Assembly (NCBI GenBank): GCA_008017255.1
Contig: SSHD01000082.1
Coordinates: 1-21,707, forward strand
Direction: 5' to 3'
DNA: 21,707 nucleotides
Origin: Acinetobacter sp.
GTDB lineage: Bacteria; Pseudomonadota; Gammaproteobacteria; Pseudomonadales; Moraxellaceae
Both the position numbers and the translations under genes were made by a program. The notes under the pieces were generated by a model that ran no database searches, had not been told where the DNA came from, and saw only the letters and a program-made list of their open reading frames with translations. How positions within the stretch are numbered: position 1 is the stretch's first letter; every line of letters starts with the position of its first letter. Of this stretch, positions 15,583 through 21,707 are shown piece by piece.

Positions 15583-16515
15583 TTAATTTAAAGGTTGGAT
15601 ACCCTTTTTTTGTTGTTGATAACAACTTGGTTGGCGTTGGATTTGGCTATTTTTAAGCTCAATCTGTCCTGTTCGCCCCATAAAGTCAAACTGCGTGGTT
15701 TTAGGGTTGCTTAACAATTGCTGACTAATGCTCCACGCATCGCCGCCAAAAGCCAATAAGCGCTGAAAAGCCATGTTCTCTGGCTGCTGCTGATACGCCT
15801 GCAACATATCGGGCCATTGGCCATTGTACAATGCTGGTACATCACAGAAAATCAAACCTCTCGGCAAGGTTTGCCCTTGTTCAATACTCAAAGAGGTCGC
15901 GTAAATATGTTTTTCCGGCAATTTACCCAACTGCGCAAGCCACTCTGTACTGCCCAATAGCAACAGCCCGTCGTTACTCGCTAGTCTTTTCGGCACACTG
16001 GCAACAAATTCAATGTCTGAACCAAATGCGCTCATGAGTAACATCACATACCGTTCGGTACTTTCTTCCATACCAGTTTGCCGCAATAGCAACAACTTTT
16101 TAATGCGATCTTTTTGCAGTACTTGGCTTAAAGCATCGACATCGTGCTGCTTGGCAAGGCTGAACTGCCAAACGTTGGCAGACTGTTTATTCACATCATT
16201 CAACGCCAACACAGGAACTTTAGGTGCTAGCTGCATCAGTGTTTCAATATCAGAGCGCTCGAGTGGACCGACGATCAGTTGCGTTTTTTTATTGACGGTG
16301 TGTTTTAAAATATTCGCCATGCTATGGCGTTCAGAATCGACAAAAATCAGTTTCTGTTTTGAACTGGATGCACTATAAGCACTGATAAAACCACGTTTAA
16401 TACTGTCGGCGGCTCGCGCCATTACACCAGATTCGGGTAGAATCACCAATACGTCCGCATAAGCCGGACTAACACATGCCGCCAAACTGAGCAGCAAGCC
16501 ATATTTTTTATACAT
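15583..16515 (-). CDS. lpoA: Short LpoA-like penicillin-binding-protein activator (periplasmic-binding-protein fold only)
   Basis: LpoA in E. coli is a roughly 680-residue outer-membrane lipoprotein with a TPR-like N-domain and a periplasmic-binding-protein-like C-domain that activates PBP1A. This gene occupies the lpoA position, divergent from rsmI and before yraN, but has only 310 residues. After the signal peptide it goes straight into DVLVILPESGVMARAA and shows QLIVGPLERSDIE and PVLALND, as in the LpoA C-domain; the TPR domain is missing. The signal is ambiguous: LAAC with Cys14 fits a minimal lipobox, whereas AYA20-Asp21 fits SPase I cleavage. ATG 16515 has AAGG 10 bases upstream. Identification rests on synteny plus a limited motif match, and an activator role is inferred. 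Confidence 0.65.
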   Translation of the reverse strand: MYKKYGLLLSLAACVSPAYADVLVILPESGVMARAADSIKRGFISAYSASSSKQKLIFVDSERHSMANILKHTVNKKTQLIVGPLERSDIETLMQLAPKVPVLALNDVNKQSANVWQFSLAKQHDVDALSQVLQKDRIKKLLLLRQTGMEESTERYVMLLMSAFGSDIEFVASVPKRLASNDGLLLLGSTEWLAQLGKLPEKHIYATSLSIEQGQTLPRGLIFCDVPALYNGQWPDMLQAYQQQPENMAFQRLLAFGGDAWSISQQLLSNPKTTQFDFMGRTGQIELKNSQIQRQPSCYQQQKKGIQPLN

Positions 16516-16532
16516 TTTGGAGTTACCTTGTT

Positions 16533-17372
16533 ATGAGTGCTCAATTATTTGTTGTAGCGACCCCAATTGGGCACTTAGACGACATGACCTTTCGTGCAAT
16601 TGATATTTTAAAGTCAGTCGCGGTCGTTGCGGCAGAAGACACTCGCCAATCTGCGCATCTATTGAAGCATTATAATATATTAACCCCACTCACCGCATGT
16701 CACGATCATAACGAAAGTAGCAAAATAGAGCAATTAGTGACAAAAATGCTCAACGGTGAAAGTATCGCGTTAATTAGCGATGCTGGCACACCGCTCATTA
16801 GCGACCCTGGTTTTAAATTGGTTCGTGCCGCACAAGAGCATGGCATACGTGTAATACCTGTACCCGGTGCATGTGCTGCTATTGCCGCTTTAAGTGCGGT
16901 GGGCTTACCCAGTGACCGCTTTAGTTTCGAGGGTTTTTTACCGTCTAAAAGCACGCAACGCATTAGCCAATTAGAAAAACTCAAAGCTGAAACCCAAACC
17001 TTAATTTTTTACGAAGCACCGCATCGAATTTTAGCCAGTGTTAAAGATATGGCGCAGGTGTTTGGGGAAAATCGCCCTGTTGGTTTTGCACGTGAAATCA
17101 CCAAAACCTTTGAAACTATTAAAAAAATGACCTTAAAAGAGCTCGTTGTATTCATTGAAAATGATCGCAACCAAGAAAAGGGTGAAATTGTCGTGTTGGT
17201 GGGCGGTGCAACTGAAGTGAAAGATTTAGCCCAAGACAAGCTAGATGAATTATTGCAGCGCTTATTGCAAGATTTATCGGTGAAAGCCGCCTCGCAATTG
17301 GCAGCAGATTTAACAGGTATTAAAAAGAAAGTGGCGTATCAACGGGCTTTGGAACTGACTCAAAGCGATTAA
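16533..17372 (+). CDS. rsmI: RsmI: 16S rRNA (cytidine-1402 2'-O)-methyltransferase
   Basis: Methylates the ribose of C1402 in the ribosomal decoding centre using S-adenosylmethionine. The 279 residues carry the SAM-dependent tetrapyrrole-methylase-fold motifs characteristic of RsmI. These are VATPIGHLDDMT (8-19), AEDTRQS (34-40), SDAGTPLISDPG (82-93), PVPGACA (109-115), FEGFLP (132-137) and FYEAPHRI. Length is normal (E. coli about 286). ATG 16533 is preceded by GGAG at 16519-16522. Only 17 bases separate it from the divergent lpoA-like start, so its promoter must lie inside that gene. A hairpin without a U-tract follows at 17399-17420. Confidence 0.96.
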   Translation: MSAQLFVVATPIGHLDDMTFRAIDILKSVAVVAAEDTRQSAHLLKHYNILTPLTACHDHNESSKIEQLVTKMLNGESIALISDAGTPLISDPGFKLVRAAQEHGIRVIPVPGACAAIAALSAVGLPSDRFSFEGFLPSKSTQRISQLEKLKAETQTLIFYEAPHRILASVKDMAQVFGENRPVGFAREITKTFETIKKMTLKELVVFIENDRNQEKGEIVVLVGGATEVKDLAQDKLDELLQRLLQDLSVKAASQLAADLTGIKKKVAYQRALELTQSD

Positions 17373-17398
17373 GCTGTGAAAACCCAATTTACTATCTA

Positions 17399-17420
17399 AG
17401 AGCAGCATGTAAGCTGCTCT
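17399..17420. other. Hairpin downstream of rsmI without U-tract
   Basis: AGAGCAGC (17399-17406), loop ATGTAA, GCTGCTCT (17413-17420): a perfect 8-bp GC-rich stem 27 bases after the rsmI stop. Neither side has a T-run, so it is at most a weak terminator or an RNA 3'-end stabiliser. A second stem, GACTCA/TGAGTC (17493-17509), lies further on. The rest of the 214-base gap before the CDF gene shows no plus-strand gene. Confidence 0.45.
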
Positions 17421-17495
17421 GAGCGAATGTTCAGACAATCAAAATAAACAAAGCCTGTAAATAAAAATATGAGCTGATTAACGCAATTATTTGAC

Positions 17496-17573
17496 TCACT
17501 CAATGAGTCGAATATAAACCGCAATCGAACTAACAACCACTAAGCACATGATTAAAATAAATGAATATCCCAT
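17496..17573 (-). CDS. Candidate 25-residue single-pass membrane peptide
   Basis: ATG at 17573, TGA at 17496-17498. The product has an almost uninterrupted hydrophobic stretch (FILIMCLVVVSSIAVYI) and ends RLIE, fitting one short transmembrane helix. It starts 13 bases after the stop of the CDF exporter and would be co-transcribed with it. Small membrane peptides are known partners of transporters. Against it: no Shine-Dalgarno is visible and an AT-rich 25-codon frame can arise by chance. Confidence 0.25.
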   Translation of the reverse strand: MGYSFILIMCLVVVSSIAVYIRLIE

Positions 17574-17586
17574 ATAAAAATTCAAA

Positions 17587-18225
17587 TTAAACCGAACTTA
17601 CATCACGTGCTTTGTCTTGTTTACGTTCTGCCCGTGCCTGTTTAATTACACTCAAGCCTGACGTGACCCCTAAATAGGCAATAATCACCGCAACAAGCAA
17701 ATCTGGCAACATAGTACCTGTACCAAACACGCCTACTGCCGCGACAATGACCGCTAGATTACCAATCGCATCGTTACGGCTACACAACCATACCGAGCGC
17801 ATATTGGCATCGCCGTCACGGAAGGCATACAGCATAATGGCAACACTGACATTCACCAGTAATGCCAGTACGCCAATTGCCCCCATTAACATCGGTTCAG
17901 GAACAATACCTAGCCACCACGACCAAACCACCTTACACAACACAAAAATACCAAATGCCGCCATCGTCATGCCCTTGATTAGCGCCGCTGTTGCCCGCCA
18001 ATACAAGCTCATCGACAACACCGCCAATGACAGCGCATAGTTAGCAGCATCGCCTGCAAAATCCAGTGCATCTGCCCACAGCGCCACCGAGCGTGCATGT
18101 GAACCACCAATAATTTCCACAAAGAACATAAGCGCATTGAGCACGAAGGCAACCCATAGCGCTTTTCTAAATTTTGGGCTAACGCTTGATGTAGGTTTAC
18201 ATGCGGTATGACAATCACATCCTGC
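17587..18225 (-). CDS. Cation diffusion facilitator family metal exporter (small form, no C-terminal domain)
   Basis: Predicted inner-membrane antiporter exporting divalent metals such as Zn, Cd or Pb. From ATG 18225 it has 212 residues with six hydrophobic helices and ends shortly after helix 6, lacking the cytoplasmic domain of YiiP/CzcD. The helix-2 site is DxxxD (Asp55, Asp59 in DALDFAGD). At the matching place in helix 5 is CxxxD (Cys148, Asp152 in WLCSRNDAIGN) where many CDF proteins have HxxxD, suggesting a soft-metal preference. The N-terminus MAGCDCHTAC adds three cysteines and a histidine. An in-frame ATG at 18258 would give 223 residues, but it overlaps the -10 of the MerR-type promoter, so I prefer 18225, which has GAGA about 8 bases upstream. 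The divergent metal regulator supports the role. Confidence 0.8.
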   Translation of the reverse strand, partial: AGCDCHTACKPTSSVSPKFRKALWVAFVLNALMFFVEIIGGSHARSVALWADALDFAGDAANYALSLAVLSMSLYWRATAALIKGMTMAAFGIFVLCKVVWSWWLGIVPEPMLMGAIGVLALLVNVSVAIMLYAFRDGDANMRSVWLCSRNDAIGNLAVIVAAVGVFGTGTMLPDLLVAVIIAYLGVTSGLSVIKQARAERKQDKARDVSSV

Positions 18226-18256
18226 CATGACTTTTCTCACAGAATCTTTTATAGTC

Positions 18257-18287
18257 ATTTAAAAGCCTAGAGTTACTCCAGAGTCAA
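18257..18287 (-). promoter_or_regulatory. MerR-type promoter with 19-bp spacer and central dyad, driving the CDF exporter
   Basis: On the minus strand the -35 TTGACT (18287-18282) and -10 TTAAAT (18262-18257) are 19 bases apart, the overlong spacing that MerR-family activators correct by twisting DNA. The dyad CTAGAGT-T-ACTCCAG (18267-18281) fills the spacer, with 6 of 7 arm positions matching, and resembles the ACTC/GAGT operators of ZntR/CadR-like regulators. The regulator gene starts at 18290 in the opposite direction. Confidence 0.75.
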
Positions 18288-18289
18288 GC

Positions 18290-18739
18290 ATGATGAATTT
18301 CAGTATTGGGCAGTTGGCAAAAAAGTCTGCGCTAACAGTAGACAGCATCCGTTATTACGAAAAAATTGGACTATTAGATAAGCCACAACGCACGGCAGCA
18401 AATTATCGTTATTATTCTGAACAACAGCTTGCAGATTTACTCTTTGTGAAGCACTGCCGAGAGCTCGGTATTACCATTCAAGATATTCAAAAACTCAAAC
18501 AATTGGCGGCAAATCCGCAGCAAACTTGTATGCAGGTCGATGATTTGATTGATCAATATTTAGCAGATGTATCGCAAAAAATTAAAAACTTACAACATCT
18601 GCAACAAGACTTGAGCCACTTAAAACAACAATGTTCACAGCACCGTACCATTGAACAATGCGGTATTTTAAAAGAACTTCAGCAACCACTAGAATGCGAA
18701 CATGCAGCGCATCAACATAAAAAAGCACCGCATGGATAA
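18290..18739 (+). CDS. MerR-family metal-responsive regulator (CadR/PbrR-like)
   Basis: Cytoplasmic metal-sensing activator, 149 residues. The winged helix-turn-helix spans about 1-70 (FSIGQLAKKSALTVDSIRYYEKIGLL, with R-x-x-NYRYY). The dimerisation coiled coil follows, then a metal loop with Cys80 (QTC-MQVDD), Cys115 and Cys124 (IEQCGIL). Cys115 to Cys124 spacing of nine matches what I recall for lead-responsive PbrR (Cys78/113/122) better than CadR (77/112/119); ZntR-type zinc sensors have a Cys-Cys pair that is absent here. The tail ECEHAAHQHKKAPHG is His-rich and may add a metal site. It diverges from the CDF exporter and probably controls it and itself through the operator at 18257-18287. 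A second ATG one codon downstream is equally possible. A strong terminator overlaps its stop. Confidence 0.85.
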   Translation: MMNFSIGQLAKKSALTVDSIRYYEKIGLLDKPQRTAANYRYYSEQQLADLLFVKHCRELGITIQDIQKLKQLAANPQQTCMQVDDLIDQYLADVSQKIKNLQHLQQDLSHLKQQCSQHRTIEQCGILKELQQPLECEHAAHQHKKAPHG

Positions 18740-18780
18740 AAATGCACACCTCTCTTTCTAAAAGAAAGATGTGCATTTTT
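18738..18780 (+). terminator. Intrinsic terminator of the MerR-family gene
   Basis: AAAAATGCACA (18738-18748) pairs with TGTGCATTTTT (18770-18780). A 4-base bulge separates it from an inner stem TCTTTCT/AGAAAGA (18753-18759 with 18763-18769). The 5' arm begins inside the stop codon. It may also stop transcription from the convergent sutA-like gene, because A/T-runs occur on both sides. Confidence 0.85.
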
Positions 18781-18834
18781 AGCAAAGATTGGGGAAGCTA
18801 CAATCGTGAAAACAGCGCAAGGAAAATTTAGAAT

Positions 18835-19086
18835 TTAATCGTGATGTTCACCCGGCGGCACTTCGGTAATGCGCCCGCCACGTGCTAAAAATGCCGCAAC
18901 TTCATCTTCTAAAGCTTGACGTTGTTTTAACTTTGCAGTGACCGTTAAGGATTCTGCTTCTAGCATGTCGCTATCATTTGCGCTTGAAGTTTCTTCAGCA
19001 TCTGCACCGCTTTCTGCGGCTTTTGCTTCATCTTCATCTACAGCAGCATCGTCTGTGTTTTCGTCGTAATCATTCATTTCGGTCAT
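18835..19086 (-). CDS. sutA: SutA-like RNA polymerase-associated acidic protein
   Basis: From ATG 19086 the product has 83 residues: an acidic, probably disordered N-terminus (about 1-45, rich in Asp, Glu and Ala), then a short helical segment TVTAKLKQRQALEDEVAAFLARGGRI and a brief tail. The combination of an acidic arm and a [KR]-x-R-x-A-L...FL-x-RGG-[KR] C-terminal helix resembles SutA of Pseudomonas aeruginosa (about 105 residues), which binds RNA polymerase and raises expression of housekeeping and ribosomal genes in slow growth. GGGGAG (19098-19093), 6 bases upstream, fixes the start; an in-frame ATG at 19110 lies upstream of that site. I recognise it by pattern rather than by conserved catalytic residues, so the name is moderately supported. 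Confidence 0.65.
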   Translation of the reverse strand: MTEMNDYDENTDDAAVDEDEAKAAESGADAEETSSANDSDMLEAESLTVTAKLKQRQALEDEVAAFLARGGRITEVPPGEHHD

Positions 19087-19212
19087 ATTAATCTCCCCAC
19101 AATGACACAAGTTTCATCATCGTTATTTGGTCATTAGAACGTGTTGAAATTTAACAAGCTCTTTCCAATTAGCAAAGTACAATGTTTGATAAATTGTATT
19201 TTTTATAACCAA

Positions 19213-19242
19213 ATTATCTCTGATTTATAAATGATTGCTCAA
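19213..19242 (-). promoter_or_regulatory. Candidate promoter for the sutA-like gene
   Basis: On the minus strand TTGAGC (19242-19237) and GATAAT (19218-19213) are 18 bases apart, in a very AT-rich 173-base intergenic region. Transcription from here would give a leader of about 120 bases before ATG 19086. Other AT-rich combinations exist, so this is a weak call. Confidence 0.3.
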
Positions 19243-19261
19243 AAAATATCTACTATTTTTT
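19241..19261 (-). terminator. Weak AT-only hairpin after the second ubiquinone hydroxylase gene
   Basis: AAAAAATA (19241-19248) and TATTTTTT (19254-19261) pair with a 5-base loop, overlapping the stop of the gene ending at 19260. There is no GC in the stem, so termination would be inefficient and read-through into the sutA-like gene is possible. Its 3' arm also overlaps the candidate sutA promoter by two bases. Confidence 0.35.
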
Positions 19262-20492
19262 AGCAAGTGTATCTAGTCATTTTTAATGTACTCAAACCAT
19301 TGGCTTGTTGCATAAAACGATCTTTCAATCCGACAAAGTGTTCCACCTGTTTCAGACCAAAGTTTCTTGCCCAAACCAACGGAAATAACTCGCTGCTTTC
19401 CAACCAGCCAATGGCAGACATGCTGTGCATCATGGCGTCATTTTGCCCTTTGCGTAAATGCTCATAGCGCAATAACGTTTGCTCATGCGCCCATACGCCA
19501 CGTTTTAAATCATGCAGTAATACATCGCACAGCACTGCTGCATCTAGGCAACCAATATTGACCCCTTGCCCAGCCAAAGGATGAATGACATGCGCTGCAT
19601 CGCCAATTAACGCCAAACCCGATTTGACGTAACGCTGCGCTGCGCGCGCTTGCAATGGAAACTGTGCTCTGGAACGTACTTCAACCACTTCACCCAACAT
19701 TTGCAGGCTTTCTTGAGTGAGCAATCGCATAAAATCTTGATCGCTTAGTGCTGAGTATTCATCGGCATAATCATCGGGCAACGTCCAAACGATGGATTGC
19801 CAATAGCCATTTTCTTGTGTCTTTAAACTTGCCATGGGTAAAAACGCCAATGGTCCTGTCGGTAGGAAAATTTGCCGTGCCACATACTGATTGGCTTGTG
19901 TAGTTCTAATGGCACAGCTAATGGCTGCTTGCTTGTAATCTAATACATCAATGTCGATATAAGCCTGCTCACGTACAAAGGAGTTTGCACCATCTGCACC
20001 AATCAATAACTTGGTTTTTAATGTTGTGCCGTCTGCCAGTTGAATCGACCAGCCTTGCGGGATTTGTTCGATACGGATGACCTTTACTTGCGTGCGGTAA
20101 TCTTTCAATTCTTGCAACATTTTCTGTTGAATCGCGACATTTAAGACGCTCGGCTCAACCATCGACCCCAAAGCCTGATCTGATGAGGGTTGCTGTTCTG
20201 ACGCATGTCCAAAATTGATTTCACCGTAGCCATTTTTATTCCAAACTTGCATACCGCTATACGGCATTTGGCGTGCCAAATCATCCCAAACATTGACGCT
20301 TTTCAATAAATGAATAGTCGCTTGACTCAGTGCCAATACACGTGGATTCATCACCGCTAAAGTTTTGTCTTGATCGAGTACAGGCGCAGCATCCAATACG
20401 GTGGCTTGCACGCCGTCCTGAGCAAGAAGTAATGCTGTTAGGCCACCCACCAAACCACCACCAACGATCACCACATCTAACATTTCACTCAT
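19260..20492 (-). CDS. UbiH/UbiF/UbiI-family FAD monooxygenase (UbiI/VisC- or UbiF-type)
   Basis: Predicted ring hydroxylase of ubiquinone biosynthesis, 410 residues, associated with the cytoplasmic Ubi complex. FAD-binding motifs of the family are present: GGGLVG (11-16), GADGANS (165-171) and GDAAHVIHPLAGQGVN (297-312). GMQVWNKNGYGEINF (80-94) parallels the GMEVWDKDSFGHISF segment of E. coli UbiI (C5 hydroxylase), whereas the C-terminal RNFGLKQVE...LK stretch is more like UbiF (C6 hydroxylase), so position specificity is unresolved. About ten extra residues at the C-terminus follow the usual QANGL end. The ATG overlaps the ubiH stop by 4 bases (ATGA), so the two genes are co-translated. Pseudomonas has the same ubiH-visC pairing. 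Confidence 0.85.
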   Translation of the reverse strand: MSEMLDVVIVGGGLVGGLTALLLAQDGVQATVLDAAPVLDQDKTLAVMNPRVLALSQATIHLLKSVNVWDDLARQMPYSGMQVWNKNGYGEINFGHASEQQPSSDQALGSMVEPSVLNVAIQQKMLQELKDYRTQVKVIRIEQIPQGWSIQLADGTTLKTKLLIGADGANSFVREQAYIDIDVLDYKQAAISCAIRTTQANQYVARQIFLPTGPLAFLPMASLKTQENGYWQSIVWTLPDDYADEYSALSDQDFMRLLTQESLQMLGEVVEVRSRAQFPLQARAAQRYVKSGLALIGDAAHVIHPLAGQGVNIGCLDAAVLCDVLLHDLKRGVWAHEQTLLRYEHLRKGQNDAMMHSMSAIGWLESSELFPLVWARNFGLKQVEHFVGLKDRFMQQANGLSTLKMTRYTC

Positions 20493-21697
20493 GCTTTTAG
20501 TCCCATCGCATAATTGGCAACCAAAGGCTTAATTCCCGGGATCACATCAAAAGCAATGAGCCCAGTATTTCGGATCAGTTTAAGCAGTGGATTTGGATGA
20601 CTAAAACCACGCACTACCGAATCGCAGAATTTAATCACACGTTGCTGATCGCTTAAGCGTGCTTGCTCATAAGCCAGTAAATTTTCTGGGTTACCAATAT
20701 CATCCGACACCGCCAGTTGTTGGGTTAGATAACGCACCAATACATCTGCATCACGTAAACACAGGTTAAAACCTTGCCCTGCGACTGGGTGAATGGTGTG
20801 CGCCGCATTGCCCATTAATACTACACGCCCTATGGCTTGTTTATGCGCCAAAACTTGCGCCAATGGATAACTAAAACGCTGCCCTGTTTTTTCAAATTTA
20901 CCCGCTCGGTCACCATAGGTGTGTTGCAAGGTATCAAGGAAATATTGGTCATTTTCTGCGCCTAAAAATTGTTGTTCAGTGCCTTTTCTAACTGGAAATA
21001 CCACCGAACGGCGGTACTCACCCGGCAATGGCAATAGCGCCAACGGTCCAAGTGCACTAAAACGTTCAAAGCCTACTTGTTGATGGGGTTTTGATGTTTG
21101 TACGGTGGTCACTATCGCCACTTGGTCATAATCATGTTCATCTGCACCTATGCCTACAGCTTGACGACAAAAGGAATCTCGACCATCGGCTGCAATCAGC
21201 AACGGCGTAACGAAATCTAAAGTTTTGCCTTGCCGTTGTGCAGTGATTTGTACTTGGTTGACTTGTTGCTGCAATGCAGTCACTTGCACGCCATCAATCA
21301 ATTCAATCAAGGGCTGCTGACGAACTTGAGTCAGCAGCACACGCCCTAACCATGCGTTTTCAATCACTTGTCCAAAGCTTTCTACTTTTTCTTGTTCGGC
21401 TACTAAACGTGCCTTACCAAAGCTGCCCTGCTCTGTGATATGTACTTGTAAAATTGGCGTGGCATGTTGTTGTAATGCATCCCACAAGCCGAGCTTTTGA
21501 TAAATCTGTACGCTACGGCGTGACAATGCGGTATTACGTGCGTCGAAACTAGAGTGATAAGGTGCAACATTTCCGTCATCATAATTTGGATATTTCACAG
21601 CTTCTAATAACTTTACTGCAATATTAGATTTTGCCAACATTAAGGCAAGGCTGAGTCCAACCATACCTCCACCGACAATGATGACTTGTTGCTGCAT
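20489..21697 (-). CDS. ubiH: UbiH: 2-octaprenyl-6-methoxyphenol hydroxylase
   Basis: FAD-dependent hydroxylase of ubiquinone biosynthesis (C1 position in E. coli), 402 residues. GGGMVG (9-14) binds the ADP moiety, SSFDARNTALS (49-59) is the arginine-containing loop typical of UbiH, DGRDS (171-175) is the DG motif, and GNAAHTIHPVAGQGFN (296-311) is the UbiH form of the GD motif, with Asn in place of Asp as in E. coli UbiH. ATG 21697 gives the normal N-terminus (MQQQVIIVGGGMVG). Only 10 bases upstream are in the window and show no Shine-Dalgarno, so the promoter and any upstream operon gene (pepP in Pseudomonas) cannot be judged. Overlaps the next gene by 4 bases. Confidence 0.88.
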   Translation of the reverse strand: MQQQVIIVGGGMVGLSLALMLAKSNIAVKLLEAVKYPNYDDGNVAPYHSSFDARNTALSRRSVQIYQKLGLWDALQQHATPILQVHITEQGSFGKARLVAEQEKVESFGQVIENAWLGRVLLTQVRQQPLIELIDGVQVTALQQQVNQVQITAQRQGKTLDFVTPLLIAADGRDSFCRQAVGIGADEHDYDQVAIVTTVQTSKPHQQVGFERFSALGPLALLPLPGEYRRSVVFPVRKGTEQQFLGAENDQYFLDTLQHTYGDRAGKFEKTGQRFSYPLAQVLAHKQAIGRVVLMGNAAHTIHPVAGQGFNLCLRDADVLVRYLTQQLAVSDDIGNPENLLAYEQARLSDQQRVIKFCDSVVRGFSHPNPLLKLIRNTGLIAFDVIPGIKPLVANYAMGLKA

Positions 21698-21707
21698 AAT
21701 ATTATTC

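Noticed and set aside
15612..15630. GTTGTT-GAT-AACAAC hairpin next to a T-run near the end of the LpoA-like gene
   Set aside because: The T-run lies on the wrong side of the stem for termination of either gene and the stem reflects a run of Gln codons.

Overview
This is a 21.7 kb chromosomal window from a gammaproteobacterium, most likely Acinetobacter or a close relative. Three things point there: a single gene that fuses RNase HI to the DNA polymerase III epsilon subunit (an arrangement I recall from Acinetobacter), moderately AT-rich DNA, and Pseudomonas-like neighbourhoods (fimL-nudC, ubiH followed by a second ubiquinone hydroxylase, a SutA-like protein). I see no tRNA, rRNA, CRISPR array, prophage or complete insertion sequence. 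No stretch longer than about 300 bases lacks a gene.

Layout. 1-408 is the 5' part of an Old Yellow Enzyme gene that runs off the left edge. 531-6050 (minus) is a complete yejABEF peptide ABC transporter operon. 6057-9275 (minus) is an MltD-type lytic transglycosylase lipoprotein with eight LysM modules. 9545-10888 (plus) is the rnhA-dnaQ fusion. 11014-13397 (plus) is fimL-nudC, closed by a bidirectional terminator. 13427-16515 (minus) is an envelope cluster: a short LpoA-like protein, yraN, the BON-domain lipoprotein dolP and an alpha/beta hydrolase. rsmI (16533-17372, plus) diverges from it, so the E. coli order rsmI / lpoA-yraN-diaA-dolP is kept without diaA. 17587-18739 is a divergent metal-resistance pair: a small CDF exporter and a MerR-family regulator sharing a MerR-type promoter. 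18835-19086 (minus) encodes a SutA-like acidic RNA polymerase-associated protein. 19260-21697 (minus) holds two ubiquinone-biosynthesis FAD hydroxylases.

The genes are mainly housekeeping and envelope functions: peptide uptake, peptidoglycan remodelling, outer-membrane quality control, ubiquinone synthesis, replication fidelity and pilus/cAMP signalling. The unexpected features are mostly in regulatory DNA. A perfect 16-bp inverted repeat with the form of an intrinsic terminator is embedded in the codons for the YejA signal peptide, just after the mltD stop. A second terminator-like hairpin lies inside the 5' part of nudC. A 79-bp TA-flanked element with terminal inverted repeats sits between yraN and dolP, where E. 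coli has diaA. A candidate 25-residue membrane peptide follows the CDF gene. Several starts were moved on the evidence of ribosome-binding sites or promoters: yejF, mltD, dolP, the CDF gene, sutA and rnhA-dnaQ.
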